A DNA stretch of 64,000 nt from Poindextera sp965277425 (GTDB lineage Bacteria; Pseudomonadota; Alphaproteobacteria; Caulobacterales; Caulobacteraceae), in assembly GCA_965277425.1 (NCBI GenBank), contig CBDICR010000007.1:434001-498000 (forward strand), given 5' to 3'. Positions 50,553-61,155 of this stretch are shown here, in pieces; position 1 is the stretch's first letter; each line of letters opens with the position of its first letter. The notes below the pieces were generated by a model. The model made no database searches. It was not told the origin of the DNA and saw nothing but the letters and a program-made list of their open reading frames with translations. The translations under genes were made by a program, and so were the position numbers.

Positions 50553-51697
50553 TCACCGGCCGGCCAGGGCGTCGGCGACCTGCAGCCGCATGCCGCGCAG
50601 CGCCGGCGGCAAGCCGGTCGCCAGCGCCAGCGCCGCAGCGATGAGCAGGCCCACCGCCATGACCGGGCCGGAATGGATATCGAAGCCCACCATGCGCCTG
50701 ACCAAGGGGAAGAGGGCGGCTGCCAGCAGCAGGCCCACAGCCGCGAAGATCAGGCAGAAGGACAGCGACTCGGCCAGGATCAGCCGCAGGATGGCGCCGT
50801 CGGTGAAGCCGAGAGTCTTCAGGACCGCCAACTCCGGTCCGCGCTCATGCACCGACTGGGTCATCACCGCGCCGACCGAAAACAGCAGGGCGAACAAGAC
50901 CGCGCCGGTGATGGCGCGCACCACCAGGCCCACGTCGCCGATCTGCTTGATCGAGTCCTGAGCCAGCTGTTTTTCGCTGGCGGTCTTGGTCTCATGCGCC
51001 GAATTGGCGAACAGCTTGTCGATCGCCGCCGCCACCTGGCCGGCGCGGTTCGGGTCGGCGACCCTGACCAGGAAGACGCTGGTGGTGCCGTTATCGGTTG
51101 TTCTGCCCTGGTCGAGATAGTCGTAGTTGGCGAGCAGGGCGTTGCCGAAGAACATATCGTCGGTATTGGTCGGGTAGACGCCGACAATATCCACCGGCCA
51201 GTTGGGCGTGCCGTCGTGGTTCGTCCACAGAATCGACTTCAGCGGAACGCGATCGCCGACCTTCCAGCCGAACTGCTTTGCGGTGCTCGATGGGATCAGC
51301 GCGCCCGAACGCGTGGCCTTCAGCGCCGCGATCTGCGCCTGGGTGACGGTCAATTCGCGATCGGTCGCGGCGAGTTGGTCCGGATCGACGGCGAATCCGC
51401 GCACGAACTGGTTCGGCAGGCGATAGGTGGAGTGGAACATCACCACGGGCGATATGGCGCTCACGCCGGGCACGCTCCTGATCTGCGCCAAGGCCGACAT
51501 GGGCAAGGGCTCGACCTGGCTTAGGCTGTTGGCGGTCAAGAGCACGTCGGCATGGGTTTTGGCGACGGTGCTGTCGAGGCCGCCGACGAAACCCTGCAGC
51601 AGGCCGAACAGCAGAAAGGCGTTGACCACCGACAGCATCGTCAGCACCGCGCGGCCGGGCTTGCGCCAGATTCCGGCCCAGATCAGCGGCAGGAACT

Positions 51698-51701
<4 letters not shown>
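50553..51701 (-). CDS. ABC transporter permease, FtsX-like (type B, copy 2)
   Basis: This 382-residue protein starts MKFLPLIWAGIWRKPGRAVLTMLSVVNAFLLFGLLQGFVGG and ends GMRLQVADALAGR. It matches the 48216 protein along its length. Its ATG overlaps the stop of the ATPase gene by four bases, so ATPase and permease are translationally coupled. Confidence 0.88.
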
Positions 51702-52409
<708 letters not shown>

Positions 52410-52426
<17 letters not shown>

Positions 52427-53672
52427 CGGCCTTGACCAGGCGGACCTTGGCGCCGTCGGTGAGCGGCTTGTCGCTGATCGCGACCATCTCGCCCGGCTGC
52501 ACGCCCGCCAGCACGGCCTGGCCGGCGCTCTCCAGCGCGCCCAGGCGAACCGCGCGCCGTTCGACGCGGCCGTCCTCGATCACGAACACCACGGCCTGGC
52601 CGCCGTCCTCGGTCTTCACCGCCTCGCTCGGCACGATCGCGCCGCGCTGCGCCGCGCCGGCCCTGGCCCCGGCGGGCGTCGGCGCCAGGAACGTCACCCG
52701 CGCGCCCATTTCGGGAATGATGCGGGCGTCCCTGGCCTTCAGCCCCACCCGCACGGTGACCGTGGCCTTGGACCGGTCGGCGGTCGGGATCACCGCGATC
52801 ACGTCGGCGGGAATCTCCCAGTCCGGATAGGCGTTCAGCTTCACCACCGCCGGCATGCCCGGGGTGACGCGATTGATGAAGCTTTCGGCCACATCGACCT
52901 CGACCTCGAGCGAGTCCATATCGACGATGGTGCAGATGCCAGTGCGGGTGAAGCCGCCGCCGGCCGAGACCGGCGAGACGATCTCGCCCGGTTGCGCGGC
53001 CTTGTCCGTCACCACCCCGGCGAAGGGCGCGCGCACGATCGTATCGTCGAGGCTGCGCCGCGCCACTTCCAGCTGCGCCTGCGACACCGCCAGCGCGCTG
53101 CGCGACACCGCCAGGTTCGAGCGGGCGCTGTCATAGGCCGTGCGGGTGTCGTCTATGGCCTGGGTGGCGATGATCCCCTGTCCGGCCGCGCCGCGATAGC
53201 GCTGGTACTTGATATTGGCGTCGGCCAGGGCGGCCTGGGCGAGCTGCATATTGGCCTGCGCCTGGCCGACCTGAGCTTGGCTCTGCACCTCGCTGGCGCG
53301 CGCGTTCGACGGATCGAGCCGGGCGATGACCTGGCCGGCCTGGACATGGTCGCCTTCCTCGATCAGCACCTGCTGCACCATGCCGGTGATCTTGGAAGAG
53401 ACCGTCGCCTGGCGGCGCGCCACCACATAGCCCGAGGCGTCCAGCAGGGCCGCCCCTTGCGCCGCGCCGCCGGAGGAGATCGCCGTCGCCGTCGCGGCGC
53501 GTACGGGGATGCGATCCGGCTGGGCGATGAAGACCCAGGCCACCGCGCCGATCACGGCCAGGACCAGGACGGCGATCGCGACAATGATCAGCCACGGCGG
53601 GCCGCCGCCCGGTCGCCGCGGTTTATCGGTCCGATCGATGCGGAGCTGGTGGAGCAACGCCTCGTTGGTCAT
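52410..53672 (-). CDS. Periplasmic adaptor (HlyD/MacA-like membrane-fusion protein)
   Basis: This 420-residue protein has an N-terminal anchor helix (LIIVAIAVLVLAVIGAVAWVFI, ~29-50), lipoyl-like segments (SSKITGMVQQVLIEEGDHVQAGQVIARLDPSNA), a long coiled coil (residues ~130-220) and a beta-barrel/C-terminal part. It links inner-membrane permeases to an outer-membrane channel, which is not encoded here. First gene of the exporter operon. Its last 17 bp overlap the ATPase gene. Confidence 0.9.
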
Positions 53673-53957
53673 GGGCGGCGCGTGGCTGAAATCGCGCCGG
53701 CTCGGGCCTGAAAAGCCCCCGAAACTAGCGACATGGCCCCCCTGCCAATCTACGCTCAGGTATCTTCACCATACACGCGCGGCGAGGTAAACGACATTAC
53801 GAACGCGTAAGTTTGCGACCCGAGCGTGCGCTGCGCCGCGGCGATCCGCCAGCCTGTCGAAAAGCCGCCGATCCAGACAAGTTTTTTTGCACCGCAGCGT
53901 GCCGGATGCTAAACGGTTTCATGCCCTTCGCGCACGATTCCCGCGTCTGATCCCCCG

Positions 53958-56738
53958 TTGAGCGACGACCAGACCAAACCGCCGGAAGACAGCCGGCGCG
54001 GCGCGGTTGCGCCCATGGGGCTCGAGGACGAGCTGAAGAAGTCGTACCTCGACTACGCCATGAGCGTCATCGTCAGTCGCGCGCTCCCCGATGTGCGCGA
54101 CGGGCTGAAACCCGTGCACCGGCGCATCCTTTATTCCATGAACGATCTGGGGATGGCCTCGGACCGGTCCTATTCGAAGTCGGCCCGCGTCGTCGGGGAT
54201 GTCCTGGCCCGCCTCCATCCCCACGGCGACCAGTCGGTCTATGACGCGCTGGTGCGGATGGCGCAGAGCTTCTCGATGAATCTGCTGCTGATCGATGGCC
54301 AGGGCAATTTCGGCTCGATCGACAACGATCCGCCGGCGCAGATGCGCTATACCGAATGCCGCATGACCAAGGCGGCCGAAGCCTTGATGGCCGATATCGA
54401 CAAGGACACGGTCGACTTCAAGGAAAACTACGACGGCAAGGACACCGAGCCCGCCGTCCTGCCGGCCCGCATCCCCAATCTGCTGGTCAACGGCTCCAGC
54501 GGCATCGCCGTCGGCATGGCCACCAACATCCCGCCGCACAATCTGGGCGAGATCGTCGATGCCTGCCTGGCCCTGATCGACGATCCGCAGGTGAGCACCG
54601 ACACCCTGCTCGACATCGTGCCGGGACCGGACTTCCCCACCGGCGCCGAGATCGTCGGCCGCTCCGGCGCGCGCCAGGCGCTGCTCACCGGCCGCGGCTC
54701 GGTGATCATGCGCGGCTCCTCGACCATCGAGGAGATCCGCAAGGACCGCGACGCCATCATCATCACCGCGGTGCCCTACCAGGTGAACAAGTGGGCCATG
54801 GTCGAGCGCATCGCCGAACTGGTGCGTGAAAAGCGCATCGAGGGCATCGCCGACCTGCGCGACGAGAGCGACCGTCAGGGCCTGCGCGTGGTCATCGAGA
54901 TCAAGCGCGACGCCTCGGCCGACGTCGTCCTGAACCAGCTGCACCGCTTCACCACGCTGCAGACCTCGTTCGGCGTCAACATGCTGGCGCTGAACCATGG
55001 CCGGCCCGAGCAGATGGGCCTGCGCGAGATGCTGACCCACTTCATCGTCTTCCGCGAAGATGTCGTGGTCCGCCGCACCAAGTTCGAGCTGAACAAGGCG
55101 CGCGATCGCGGCCATGTGCTGGTTGGGCTGGCCATCGCCGTGGTCAATATCGACGAGGTGATCCGCATCATCCGCTCGTCGAAGGACCCGGCCGAGGCGC
55201 GCGAGCGGCTGGTCGAGCGCGACTGGCCGATCGGCGACATGGCGCCGCTGATCGAGCTGATCGCCGATCCGCGCAGCGTGCTGGTGGACGGCGGTCTGCA
55301 GATCCGTCTGACCGACGAACAGGCCCGCGCCATCCTGGCCCTGACCTTGTCGCGCCTGACCGGGCTGGGGCGAGACGAGATCTTCGAAGAGGCGGGCGGC
55401 CTGGCCGCGGTCATCCGCGGCCACCTGGACATCCTGAGTTCGCGCGAGCGGATCATGGGCATCGTGCGCGAAGAGCTGGTCGAGGTGCGTGAAGCCTTCG
55501 CCGTGCCGCGCCGCACCGTCATCATCGATGGCGATGGCGACGTCGAGGACGAGGACCTGATCGCCCGCGAGGACATGGTGATCACCGTCACCCACGGCGG
55601 CTATGTCAAGCGCACGGCCCTGGCCACCTATCGAACCCAGCGGCGCGGCGGCAAGGGCCGCGCCGGCATGGCGACCAAGGAAGAGGACGCCGTCACTCGG
55701 GTCTTTTCCGCCTCCACTCACGCGCCGGTGCTGTTCTTCTCCTCCGGCGGCAAGGTCTACAAGCTCAAGGTCTGGCGCCTGCCGCTGGGCTCGCCGACCT
55801 CTCGCGGCAAGGCCTTCGTCAACCTGCTGCCCATCGAACAGGGCGAGACCATCACCTCCATCCTGCCCCTGCCGGAAGACGAGGCGAGCTGGGAGCGGCT
55901 GGACGTGATGTTCGCCACCCGCTCCGGCGGCGTGCGCCGCAACAAGCTGTCGGACTTCGTGCAGGTGAACCGGGCCGGCAAGATCGCCATGAAGCTGGAC
56001 GAGGGCGATTCCATCATCGGCGTCGGCCTGTGCACCACCGCCAACGATGTGCTGTTGACCACCGGGGCCGGCCGCTGCATCCGCTTCCCGGTCGATGAGG
56101 TGCGGGTCTTCGCCGGCCGCGAATCCACCGGCGTGCGCGGCGTGCGCCTGGCCGAGGGCGACGAGGTCATCTCCATGGCCATCCTGCACGGCGTCGACGC
56201 GACGCCGGCGGAACGCGGCGCCTATCTGAAGCACGCCAACGCCATGCGCGCCGCCGCCCAGGGCGGCGAGGGCGATGATGCTCCAGCCACGACGCCCGAG
56301 GACGACGACGAGGCCGCCGACGACCAGGTCAGCCTCTCCCTCGAACGCATCGCCGAACTGGGCGCGGCCGAGGAATTCATCCTGACCGTCTCCACCGAGG
56401 GCTTCGGCAAGCGCACCTCGGCGTATGAGTATCGCCGCACCGGCCGCGGCGGGCAGGGGCTGATCGCCCACGACCTCTCAAAGAAGGGCGGGCGGCTGGT
56501 CGCCTCCTTCCCGGTCGAGGAGACCGATGGCATCCTTTTGGTCACCGACCAGGGCCAGCTGATCCGCGTACCGGTGGCGGGCATCCGCACCGCCGGCCGC
56601 AATACCTCGGGCGTAACCATCTTCCGCACGGCCGAGAACGAACACGTGGTCGGGGTCGATCGGCTCGAGGGCGACGGCGGCGAGACCGGGCCCGACGACG
56701 AAGACGGGGCCGACGACCGGGAAGACGGCGGCGAGTAG
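53958..56738 (+). CDS. gyrA: DNA gyrase subunit A
   Basis: This 926-residue protein starts at TTG 53958 (MSDDQTKPPEDSRRGAVAPMG). The breakage-reunion domain has catalytic Y131 (AQMRYTECRM). The C-terminal pinwheel carries the GyrA box QRRGGKG (Q561 on), which separates it from ParC. The quinolone-determining region reads HPHGDQSVYDALVRMAQ: Gln occupies the position equivalent to E. coli Ser83, with Asp at the Asp87 position. Blades continue to ~910, with an acidic linker (~755-790) and an acidic tail. It negatively supercoils DNA with GyrB. Confidence 0.96.
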   Translation: MSDDQTKPPEDSRRGAVAPMGLEDELKKSYLDYAMSVIVSRALPDVRDGLKPVHRRILYSMNDLGMASDRSYSKSARVVGDVLARLHPHGDQSVYDALVRMAQSFSMNLLLIDGQGNFGSIDNDPPAQMRYTECRMTKAAEALMADIDKDTVDFKENYDGKDTEPAVLPARIPNLLVNGSSGIAVGMATNIPPHNLGEIVDACLALIDDPQVSTDTLLDIVPGPDFPTGAEIVGRSGARQALLTGRGSVIMRGSSTIEEIRKDRDAIIITAVPYQVNKWAMVERIAELVREKRIEGIADLRDESDRQGLRVVIEIKRDASADVVLNQLHRFTTLQTSFGVNMLALNHGRPEQMGLREMLTHFIVFREDVVVRRTKFELNKARDRGHVLVGLAIAVVNIDEVIRIIRSSKDPAEARERLVERDWPIGDMAPLIELIADPRSVLVDGGLQIRLTDEQARAILALTLSRLTGLGRDEIFEEAGGLAAVIRGHLDILSSRERIMGIVREELVEVREAFAVPRRTVIIDGDGDVEDEDLIAREDMVITVTHGGYVKRTALATYRTQRRGGKGRAGMATKEEDAVTRVFSASTHAPVLFFSSGGKVYKLKVWRLPLGSPTSRGKAFVNLLPIEQGETITSILPLPEDEASWERLDVMFATRSGGVRRNKLSDFVQVNRAGKIAMKLDEGDSIIGVGLCTTANDVLLTTGAGRCIRFPVDEVRVFAGRESTGVRGVRLAEGDEVISMAILHGVDATPAERGAYLKHANAMRAAAQGGEGDDAPATTPEDDDEAADDQVSLSLERIAELGAAEEFILTVSTEGFGKRTSAYEYRRTGRGGQGLIAHDLSKKGGRLVASFPVEETDGILLVTDQGQLIRVPVAGIRTAGRNTSGVTIFRTAENEHVVGVDRLEGDGGETGPDDEDGADDREDGGE

Positions 56739-56813
56739 GCGCAAGCCGGTTGACAGCGCGGCGATTTCCAAGTCCATCGGCGGCGCGAGAAACCTTGATC
56801 GGGGGATAAGCTT

Positions 56814-57308
56814 ATGACGCGTGTCGGCCTCTACCCCGGCACCTTCGACCCGATCCACAACGGCCACCTGGATATCCTGACCCGCGCGGTGAAGCTTGTC
56901 GACAAGCTGGTCATCGGCATAGGCATCAACAACGAAAAGGGGCCGATGTTCTCGCTGGACGAGCGCGTCGCCTTGGCCCGGCTCGAGACCGAGCCATTGA
57001 CCCGCCACGCCGAGATCGAGGTCAAGCCGTTCAACAACCTTTTGATTCATTTCGCCGGCGAGGTTGGAGCCCAGGTGCTCGTCAAAGGCCTTCGTGCGGT
57101 CACCGACTATGACTACGAATTCCAGATGATGGCGATGAACCAGCAGCTCGACCGCTCGATCGAGACGGTGTTCCTGATGGCCGATCCGCGCCACATGGCC
57201 GTGTCCTCGAATCTGGTGAAGGTGATCGCGCGCATGGGCGGCGATGTGACCTCGTTCGTGCCGCCAGGCGTCGCCGCGGCGCTGATGAAGAAGGTGAAGC
57301 CGGCATGA
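56814..57308 (+). CDS. coaD: Pantetheine-phosphate adenylyltransferase
   Basis: This 164-residue protein has the nucleotidyltransferase motif T-x-H-x-GH (YPGTFDPIHNGHLDIL, H18) and the C-terminal SSNLVKVIARMGGDV in place of the ISSxxVR signature. It makes dephospho-CoA from phosphopantetheine and ATP in CoA synthesis. Its stop overlaps the next gene by four bases (ATGA). Confidence 0.95.
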   Translation: MTRVGLYPGTFDPIHNGHLDILTRAVKLVDKLVIGIGINNEKGPMFSLDERVALARLETEPLTRHAEIEVKPFNNLLIHFAGEVGAQVLVKGLRAVTDYDYEFQMMAMNQQLDRSIETVFLMADPRHMAVSSNLVKVIARMGGDVTSFVPPGVAAALMKKVKPA

Positions 57309-58177
57309 GGCGCGTTTTCCTGGCTGTGACGGCGAGCCTCCTGGCGCTGGGGCCGGCCGTGGCCCAGACTCCGGCGCCGGCCGCGGTCTCGGCGGCGCCG
57401 GCGCCGGTCGCGCCGCCTGGCCCCGGGGATTGGCGACCCATCGACGCCGCCAACACCCTGGTCATCGACACCAACAAGGGCCGCATCCTGGTGGAGCTCT
57501 ATCCGCTGCTCGCCCTGGACACAGTGACCCAGGTCGAGGCGCTGGCGCGCAAACACTTTTATGACGGCCTGACGTTTTTCCGGGTCATCGACGGCTTCAT
57601 GGATCAGACCGGCGATCCGCAGAACACCGGCGCGGGCGGCTCGACCCTGCCGAACGTGAAGGCCGAATTCACCTTCAAACATGCGCCGGGCGTTGGCGGG
57701 GCGGACGTCGCCACGATTCCTGGCGGCGAGGTCGGCTTTGTCGGCGCGCTGCCGGTGGTGAGTCAGCCCTCCGCGATGGCCGCCCTTACCGTCGACGGCA
57801 AGGTGAACGCCTTTGGCCTGTTCTGCAGCGGCGCCATCGGCATGGCGCGCGCGCAATCCGACGATTCCGGCAACAGCCAGTTCTTCCTCATGCGCGCCGA
57901 CCACTTCGAACTCGATCAGAAATACACCGCCTTCGGCCGCGTCGTGGTCGGCGAAGACGTGGTGCGCGCGATCAAGACCGGCGAGCCGGTCGATGCGCCG
58001 CAGGACCGCATGACGAGCGTGCAGATCCTGGCCGACATGCCCGCCGCCGGCCGGCCCAATCCGCGCCTGCTGGACACCTCGAGCGCCTATTTCAAGGCCG
58101 AGATCGAGGCCGCCCACGCCGCCCAGCACGACGACTTCAACCCGTGCGCGATCGGTATCCCCGTGCAGGGCGGGTAG
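57305..58177 (+). CDS. Exported cyclophilin-type peptidyl-prolyl isomerase
   Basis: This 290-residue protein has a signal peptide (FLAVTASLLALGPAVAQ), an Ala/Pro-rich linker and a cyclophilin domain (RKHFYDGLTFFRVIDGFMDQTGDPQNTG; GAIGMARAQSDDSGNSQFFLMRADHFELDQKYTAFGRVVVGEDVV). It isomerises proline peptide bonds in periplasmic client proteins. Coupled to coaD. A domain of ~40 residues after the fold is unique to this group. Confidence 0.9.
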   Translation: MRRVFLAVTASLLALGPAVAQTPAPAAVSAAPAPVAPPGPGDWRPIDAANTLVIDTNKGRILVELYPLLALDTVTQVEALARKHFYDGLTFFRVIDGFMDQTGDPQNTGAGGSTLPNVKAEFTFKHAPGVGGADVATIPGGEVGFVGALPVVSQPSAMAALTVDGKVNAFGLFCSGAIGMARAQSDDSGNSQFFLMRADHFELDQKYTAFGRVVVGEDVVRAIKTGEPVDAPQDRMTSVQILADMPAAGRPNPRLLDTSSAYFKAEIEAAHAAQHDDFNPCAIGIPVQGG

Positions 58178-58231
58178 GGCCTTGGAACGTCGCGCTCGCC
58201 CGCGATCCGTCTTGCGCCCAACCCCTGAGAG

Positions 58232-58248
58232 TTGGCATATAATGCCAA
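58232..58248. promoter_or_regulatory. Probable parDE operator overlapping a -10 box
   Basis: TTGGCAT-ATA-ATGCCAA has perfect 7-bp arms and contains TATAAT (58238-58243) in its centre, 41 bp before the parD ATG. An antitoxin bound here would block RNA polymerase. The -35 partner is weak (TTGCGC, 20 bp upstream). Confidence 0.7.
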
Positions 58249-58288
58249 TGGTGATAAATCACCGGCAAGCCCTTGGGGAGACCGCATA

Positions 58289-58573
58289 ATGTCAACCCGC
58301 AACGTTGTTCTGACGGCGCGGCAGGAGTCGATGATCGAGTCTCTTGTCCACAGCGGCCGTTACCAGAACGCCTCCGAGGTCATGCGCGAGGGGCTGCGAC
58401 TGATCGAGCAACGCGAGGCGGAAAACGGCGCCAAGCTCGAGGCGTTGCGCGAAGCGGCGCGATTGGGGACCGGCGCGTTGGACATGGGCGATTTCAGGGA
58501 ATTCGCCGATGCGGACGGGCTTGTCGCCTATCTGGGCGAATTGGCCGATCGCGTCACCCGTTCAAACGGTTGA
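58289..58573 (+). CDS. parD: ParD-type antitoxin
   Basis: This 94-residue ribbon-helix-helix antitoxin has NVVLTARQESMIESLVHSGRYQNASEVMREGLRLIEQREAENGAKLEALREAARLG. It neutralises ParE and should repress its own promoter at the palindrome upstream. The ATG at 58289 is preferred over an earlier in-frame one because the RHH domain then begins correctly and GGGGAG precedes it. Confidence 0.9.
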   Translation: MSTRNVVLTARQESMIESLVHSGRYQNASEVMREGLRLIEQREAENGAKLEALREAARLGTGALDMGDFREFADADGLVAYLGELADRVTRSNG

Positions 58574-58579
58574 TCGATC

Positions 58580-58915
58580 TTGGTCGACGCGCCTTGGCGC
58601 ATCCGGCTGGGCGCGGTCGCCGAACGCGATTTCATCGACATCATCGCCTGGACAGACGAACGGTTTGGACCCCGCCAGGCCGCGGCCTATCGTGAGACGC
58701 TGTTGGCGGCGATCAAAGCGCTTGAGCAAGGGCCAGAACCGCTCGGAAGCCGATTGCGTGATGACATTGGCGAGGGAGTTCGGACCTTGCACATCGCGCG
58801 ATCAGGCCGACGCGGACGCCATTTCATCGTCTATCGTCTTCACCGCGAGGGCGTGATCGAAGTGATTCGCTTTCTTCATGACGCGATGGACCTGCCGCGG
58901 CATATGCCGCCCTGA
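58580..58915 (+). CDS. parE: ParE-type toxin (RelE/ParE superfamily)
   Basis: This 111-residue protein starts at TTG 58580, 6 bp after parD. Family signature WRIRLGAVAERDFIDIIAWTDERFGPRQAAAYRETLLAAIKAL and the C-terminal GRRGRHFIVYRLHREGVIEVIRFLHDAMDLPRHM match RelE/ParE. ParE toxins typically poison gyrase, although its own gyrA lies 2 kb upstream only by chance of location. Confidence 0.9.
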   Translation: MVDAPWRIRLGAVAERDFIDIIAWTDERFGPRQAAAYRETLLAAIKALEQGPEPLGSRLRDDIGEGVRTLHIARSGRRGRHFIVYRLHREGVIEVIRFLHDAMDLPRHMPP

Positions 58916-59021
58916 TCGTCTGCAAGCCGCGCGGTGACGCCCAGGTCACCCCAATCTTGACATGGCCGCCGCGCCATGCGCCCTTCCGCGCCTTTCCAAA
59001 TCAAGCCCCAAGGCCCGCCTC

Positions 59022-60812
59022 GTGAGCACTCCGCACGCCTATCGCACCCACACCTGCGGCGAGCTTCGCGCGGCCAACGCGGGCGCCGGCGTGCGGCTGT
59101 CCGGCTGGATCCACCGCAAGCGCGACCACGGCGGGCTGATGTTCGTCGACCTGCGCGACCACTATGGCCTGACCCAGCTGGTCCTCAGCCCCGAGACCCC
59201 GGGTTTCGACCTCGCCGAGCGGCTGCGCGCCGAGAGCGTCATCCGCGTCGACGGCCAGGCGGTGGCCCGCAGCGCCGAGACCCTGAACCCCAACCTGCCC
59301 ACCGGCGAAATCGAGGTTCGCGTGACGGCGATCGAGGTGCTTTCGGAAGCCGCCGAACTGCCGGTGCCGGTGTTCGGCGAGCCCGACTATCCGGAAGAGC
59401 TACGGCTCAAATATCGCTACCTGGATCTGCGGCGCGAGAGCCTGCATCGCAACATCGTGCTGCGCTCGCGCGTGATCGACTCCATCCGTAGGCGGATGAT
59501 CGACCAGGGCTTCCTCGAATTCCAGACCCCGATCCTGACCGCCTCGAGCCCGGAAGGCGCCCGCGACTTCCTGGTGCCGTCCAGGCTGCACCCCGGCCGG
59601 TTCTACGCCCTGCCGCAGGCGCCGCAGCAGTTCAAGCAATTGCTCATGGTCTCCGGCTTCGACCGCTATTTCCAGATCGCCGCCTGTTTCCGCGACGAGG
59701 ACGCCCGCGCCGACCGCTCGCCCGGCGAATTCTACCAGCTCGACCTGGAAATGAGCTTCGTGACGCAAGAAGACGTGTTCGCGACCATGGAGCCGGTGCT
59801 GCACGGCCTCTTCGAAGAGTTCGCCGAGGGCAAAGCGGTGACGCCCTATCCCTTCCCGCGCATCGCCTTTCGCGAGTCCATCGCCAAATACGGCACCGAC
59901 AAGCCCGACCTGCGCAATCCGCTCATCATGCAGGATGTCTCTGAACCGTTCCGCGGCGGCGGCTTCGGCCTCTTCGCGCGCATGCTGGAAGAGACGAAGA
60001 ACGCGGTCTGGGCGATTCCCGCGCCGGGCGGCGGCTCCAGAGCCTTCTGCGACCGCGTGAACGCCTGGGCGCAAGGCGAGGGCCAGCCGGGTCTGGGCTA
60101 CATCTTCTGGCGCGAGGGCGAGGAGGGCGGCGCTGGTCCCGTCGCGCGCAATATCGGGCCCGAGCGCGCCGAGGCGATCCGCGCCCAGCTCGGCCTGGCC
60201 GTCGGCGATGCGGCCTTCTTCGTCGCCGGCGATCCGAAGCTCTTCTACAAGTTCGCCGGCCTGGCGCGCACGCGGGTCGGGACCGAGCTGGACCTGGTCG
60301 CCAAGGACCGGTTCGACTTCTGCTGGATCGTCGACTTCCCGATGTTCGAGTTCAACGAGGAGTCCAACCATCTGGACTTCTCGCACAACCCCTTCTCGAT
60401 GCCGCAGGGCGAGCTCGAGGCGCTCCTGACCAAGGACCCGCTCGACATCCTGGCCTATCAGTACGACATCGTGGTCAACGGGGTCGAGCTCTGCTCGGGC
60501 GCGCTGCGCAACCACAAGCCCGAGATCATGCTCAAGGCTTTCGAGATCGCCGGCTACCCGCCTGCGGAGGTCGAGCGCCAGTTCGGCGGCATGCTGAACG
60601 CCTTCCGCTATGGCGCCCCGCCCCACGGCGGCATGGCCCCCGGCATCGACCGCATCGTCATGCTGCTGGCCGGCGCCGAGAATATCCGCGAAGTCATCGC
60701 CTTCCCGCTCAACCAGCAGGCCCAGGACCTGATGATGAACGCCCCATCCGAGGTGATGGACAAGCAGCTGCGCGAACTGCACGTCCGCCTGGCCCCGCCG
60801 ATCAAGGCCTAG
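59022..60812 (+). CDS. aspS: Aspartyl-tRNA synthetase
   Basis: This 596-residue bacterial-type AspRS has the OB anticodon-binding domain (VRLSGWIHRKRDHGGLMFVDLRDHYG) and the class II motifs (LEFQTPILTASSPEGARDFLVPS; FRDEDARADRSPGEFYQLDLEMSF; GAPPHGGMAPGIDRIVMLLAG). It also has the GAD insertion domain. The GTG at 59022 (MSTPHAYRTHTCGELRAANAG) is preferred over the ATG at 58962 because this is where the homologous N-terminus begins. It may be non-discriminating (Asp/Asn) as in many alphaproteobacteria. Confidence 0.93.
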   Translation: MSTPHAYRTHTCGELRAANAGAGVRLSGWIHRKRDHGGLMFVDLRDHYGLTQLVLSPETPGFDLAERLRAESVIRVDGQAVARSAETLNPNLPTGEIEVRVTAIEVLSEAAELPVPVFGEPDYPEELRLKYRYLDLRRESLHRNIVLRSRVIDSIRRRMIDQGFLEFQTPILTASSPEGARDFLVPSRLHPGRFYALPQAPQQFKQLLMVSGFDRYFQIAACFRDEDARADRSPGEFYQLDLEMSFVTQEDVFATMEPVLHGLFEEFAEGKAVTPYPFPRIAFRESIAKYGTDKPDLRNPLIMQDVSEPFRGGGFGLFARMLEETKNAVWAIPAPGGGSRAFCDRVNAWAQGEGQPGLGYIFWREGEEGGAGPVARNIGPERAEAIRAQLGLAVGDAAFFVAGDPKLFYKFAGLARTRVGTELDLVAKDRFDFCWIVDFPMFEFNEESNHLDFSHNPFSMPQGELEALLTKDPLDILAYQYDIVVNGVELCSGALRNHKPEIMLKAFEIAGYPPAEVERQFGGMLNAFRYGAPPHGGMAPGIDRIVMLLAGAENIREVIAFPLNQQAQDLMMNAPSEVMDKQLRELHVRLAPPIKA

Positions 60813-60825
60813 GCGCGCTTTGCGC

Positions 60826-60905
60826 AAATTGGGGACACATACGACTTTCGACCCAGATCAGAACCGCCGGCTCAGCGCCTGAAATTTGTACGTATCCCCA
60901 ATTTG
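60826..60905. repeat. Palindromic REP-like element (GGGGACACATACGACTTTC), copy 1
   Basis: AAATTGGGGACACATACGAC at the left end pairs with GTACGTATCCCCAATTT at the right. The loop contains CAGAACCGCCGGCTCAGCGCC. It resembles the inverted repeats mobilised by REP-associated tyrosine transposases. It is 13 bp downstream of the aspS stop. Confidence 0.85.
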
Positions 60906-60915
60906 AGGTCTCGTT

Positions 60916-61155
60916 TCACTTCCTATCTCTCTCTGCAACAAAACTTTCGAGCCAGCCGTAGGCTTTGTCATCAATATCATAGCACCTTACCAGGCGCAAA
61001 TGCTCGTAAAATTGGTCATCCATCCAACTTGGTTTCTCTTCATAGACATACAGTTCCGGGTATTTAAGCTTTATTTCTTCTTCGGATCTAGCAGTCATAA
61101 TGGACCAGATACCGCCCATTCCATAATCATAAACAAGTAGATAGGTCTTTTTCAT
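60916..61155 (-). CDS. Small hypothetical protein, possible immunity protein
   Basis: This 79-residue protein (MKKTYLLVYDYGMGGIWSIM, then TARSEEEIKLKYPELYVYEE, KPSWMDDQFYEHLRLVRCYD) is low in GC and acidic, unlike its neighbours. Its ATG overlaps the TGA of the preceding minus-strand remnant (61152-61373). Small acidic proteins of the pattern LxYDYGxGGxW...YPxL...PxWM are found near Rhs-type toxin tips. An immunity role is inference from position only. Confidence 0.6.
   Translation of the reverse strand: MKKTYLLVYDYGMGGIWSIMTARSEEEIKLKYPELYVYEEKPSWMDDQFYEHLRLVRCYDIDDKAYGWLESFVAERDRK

Noticed and set aside
53919..56471. 850-residue open frame on the minus strand opposite gyrA
   Set aside because: Mirror of a GC-rich gyrA coding strand, rich in Ala/Arg/Gly/His/Asp with no domain, and no ribosome-binding site.
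59400..60827. 475-residue minus-strand frame opposite aspS
   Set aside because: Antisense shadow of aspS with no start signals or recognisable domain.
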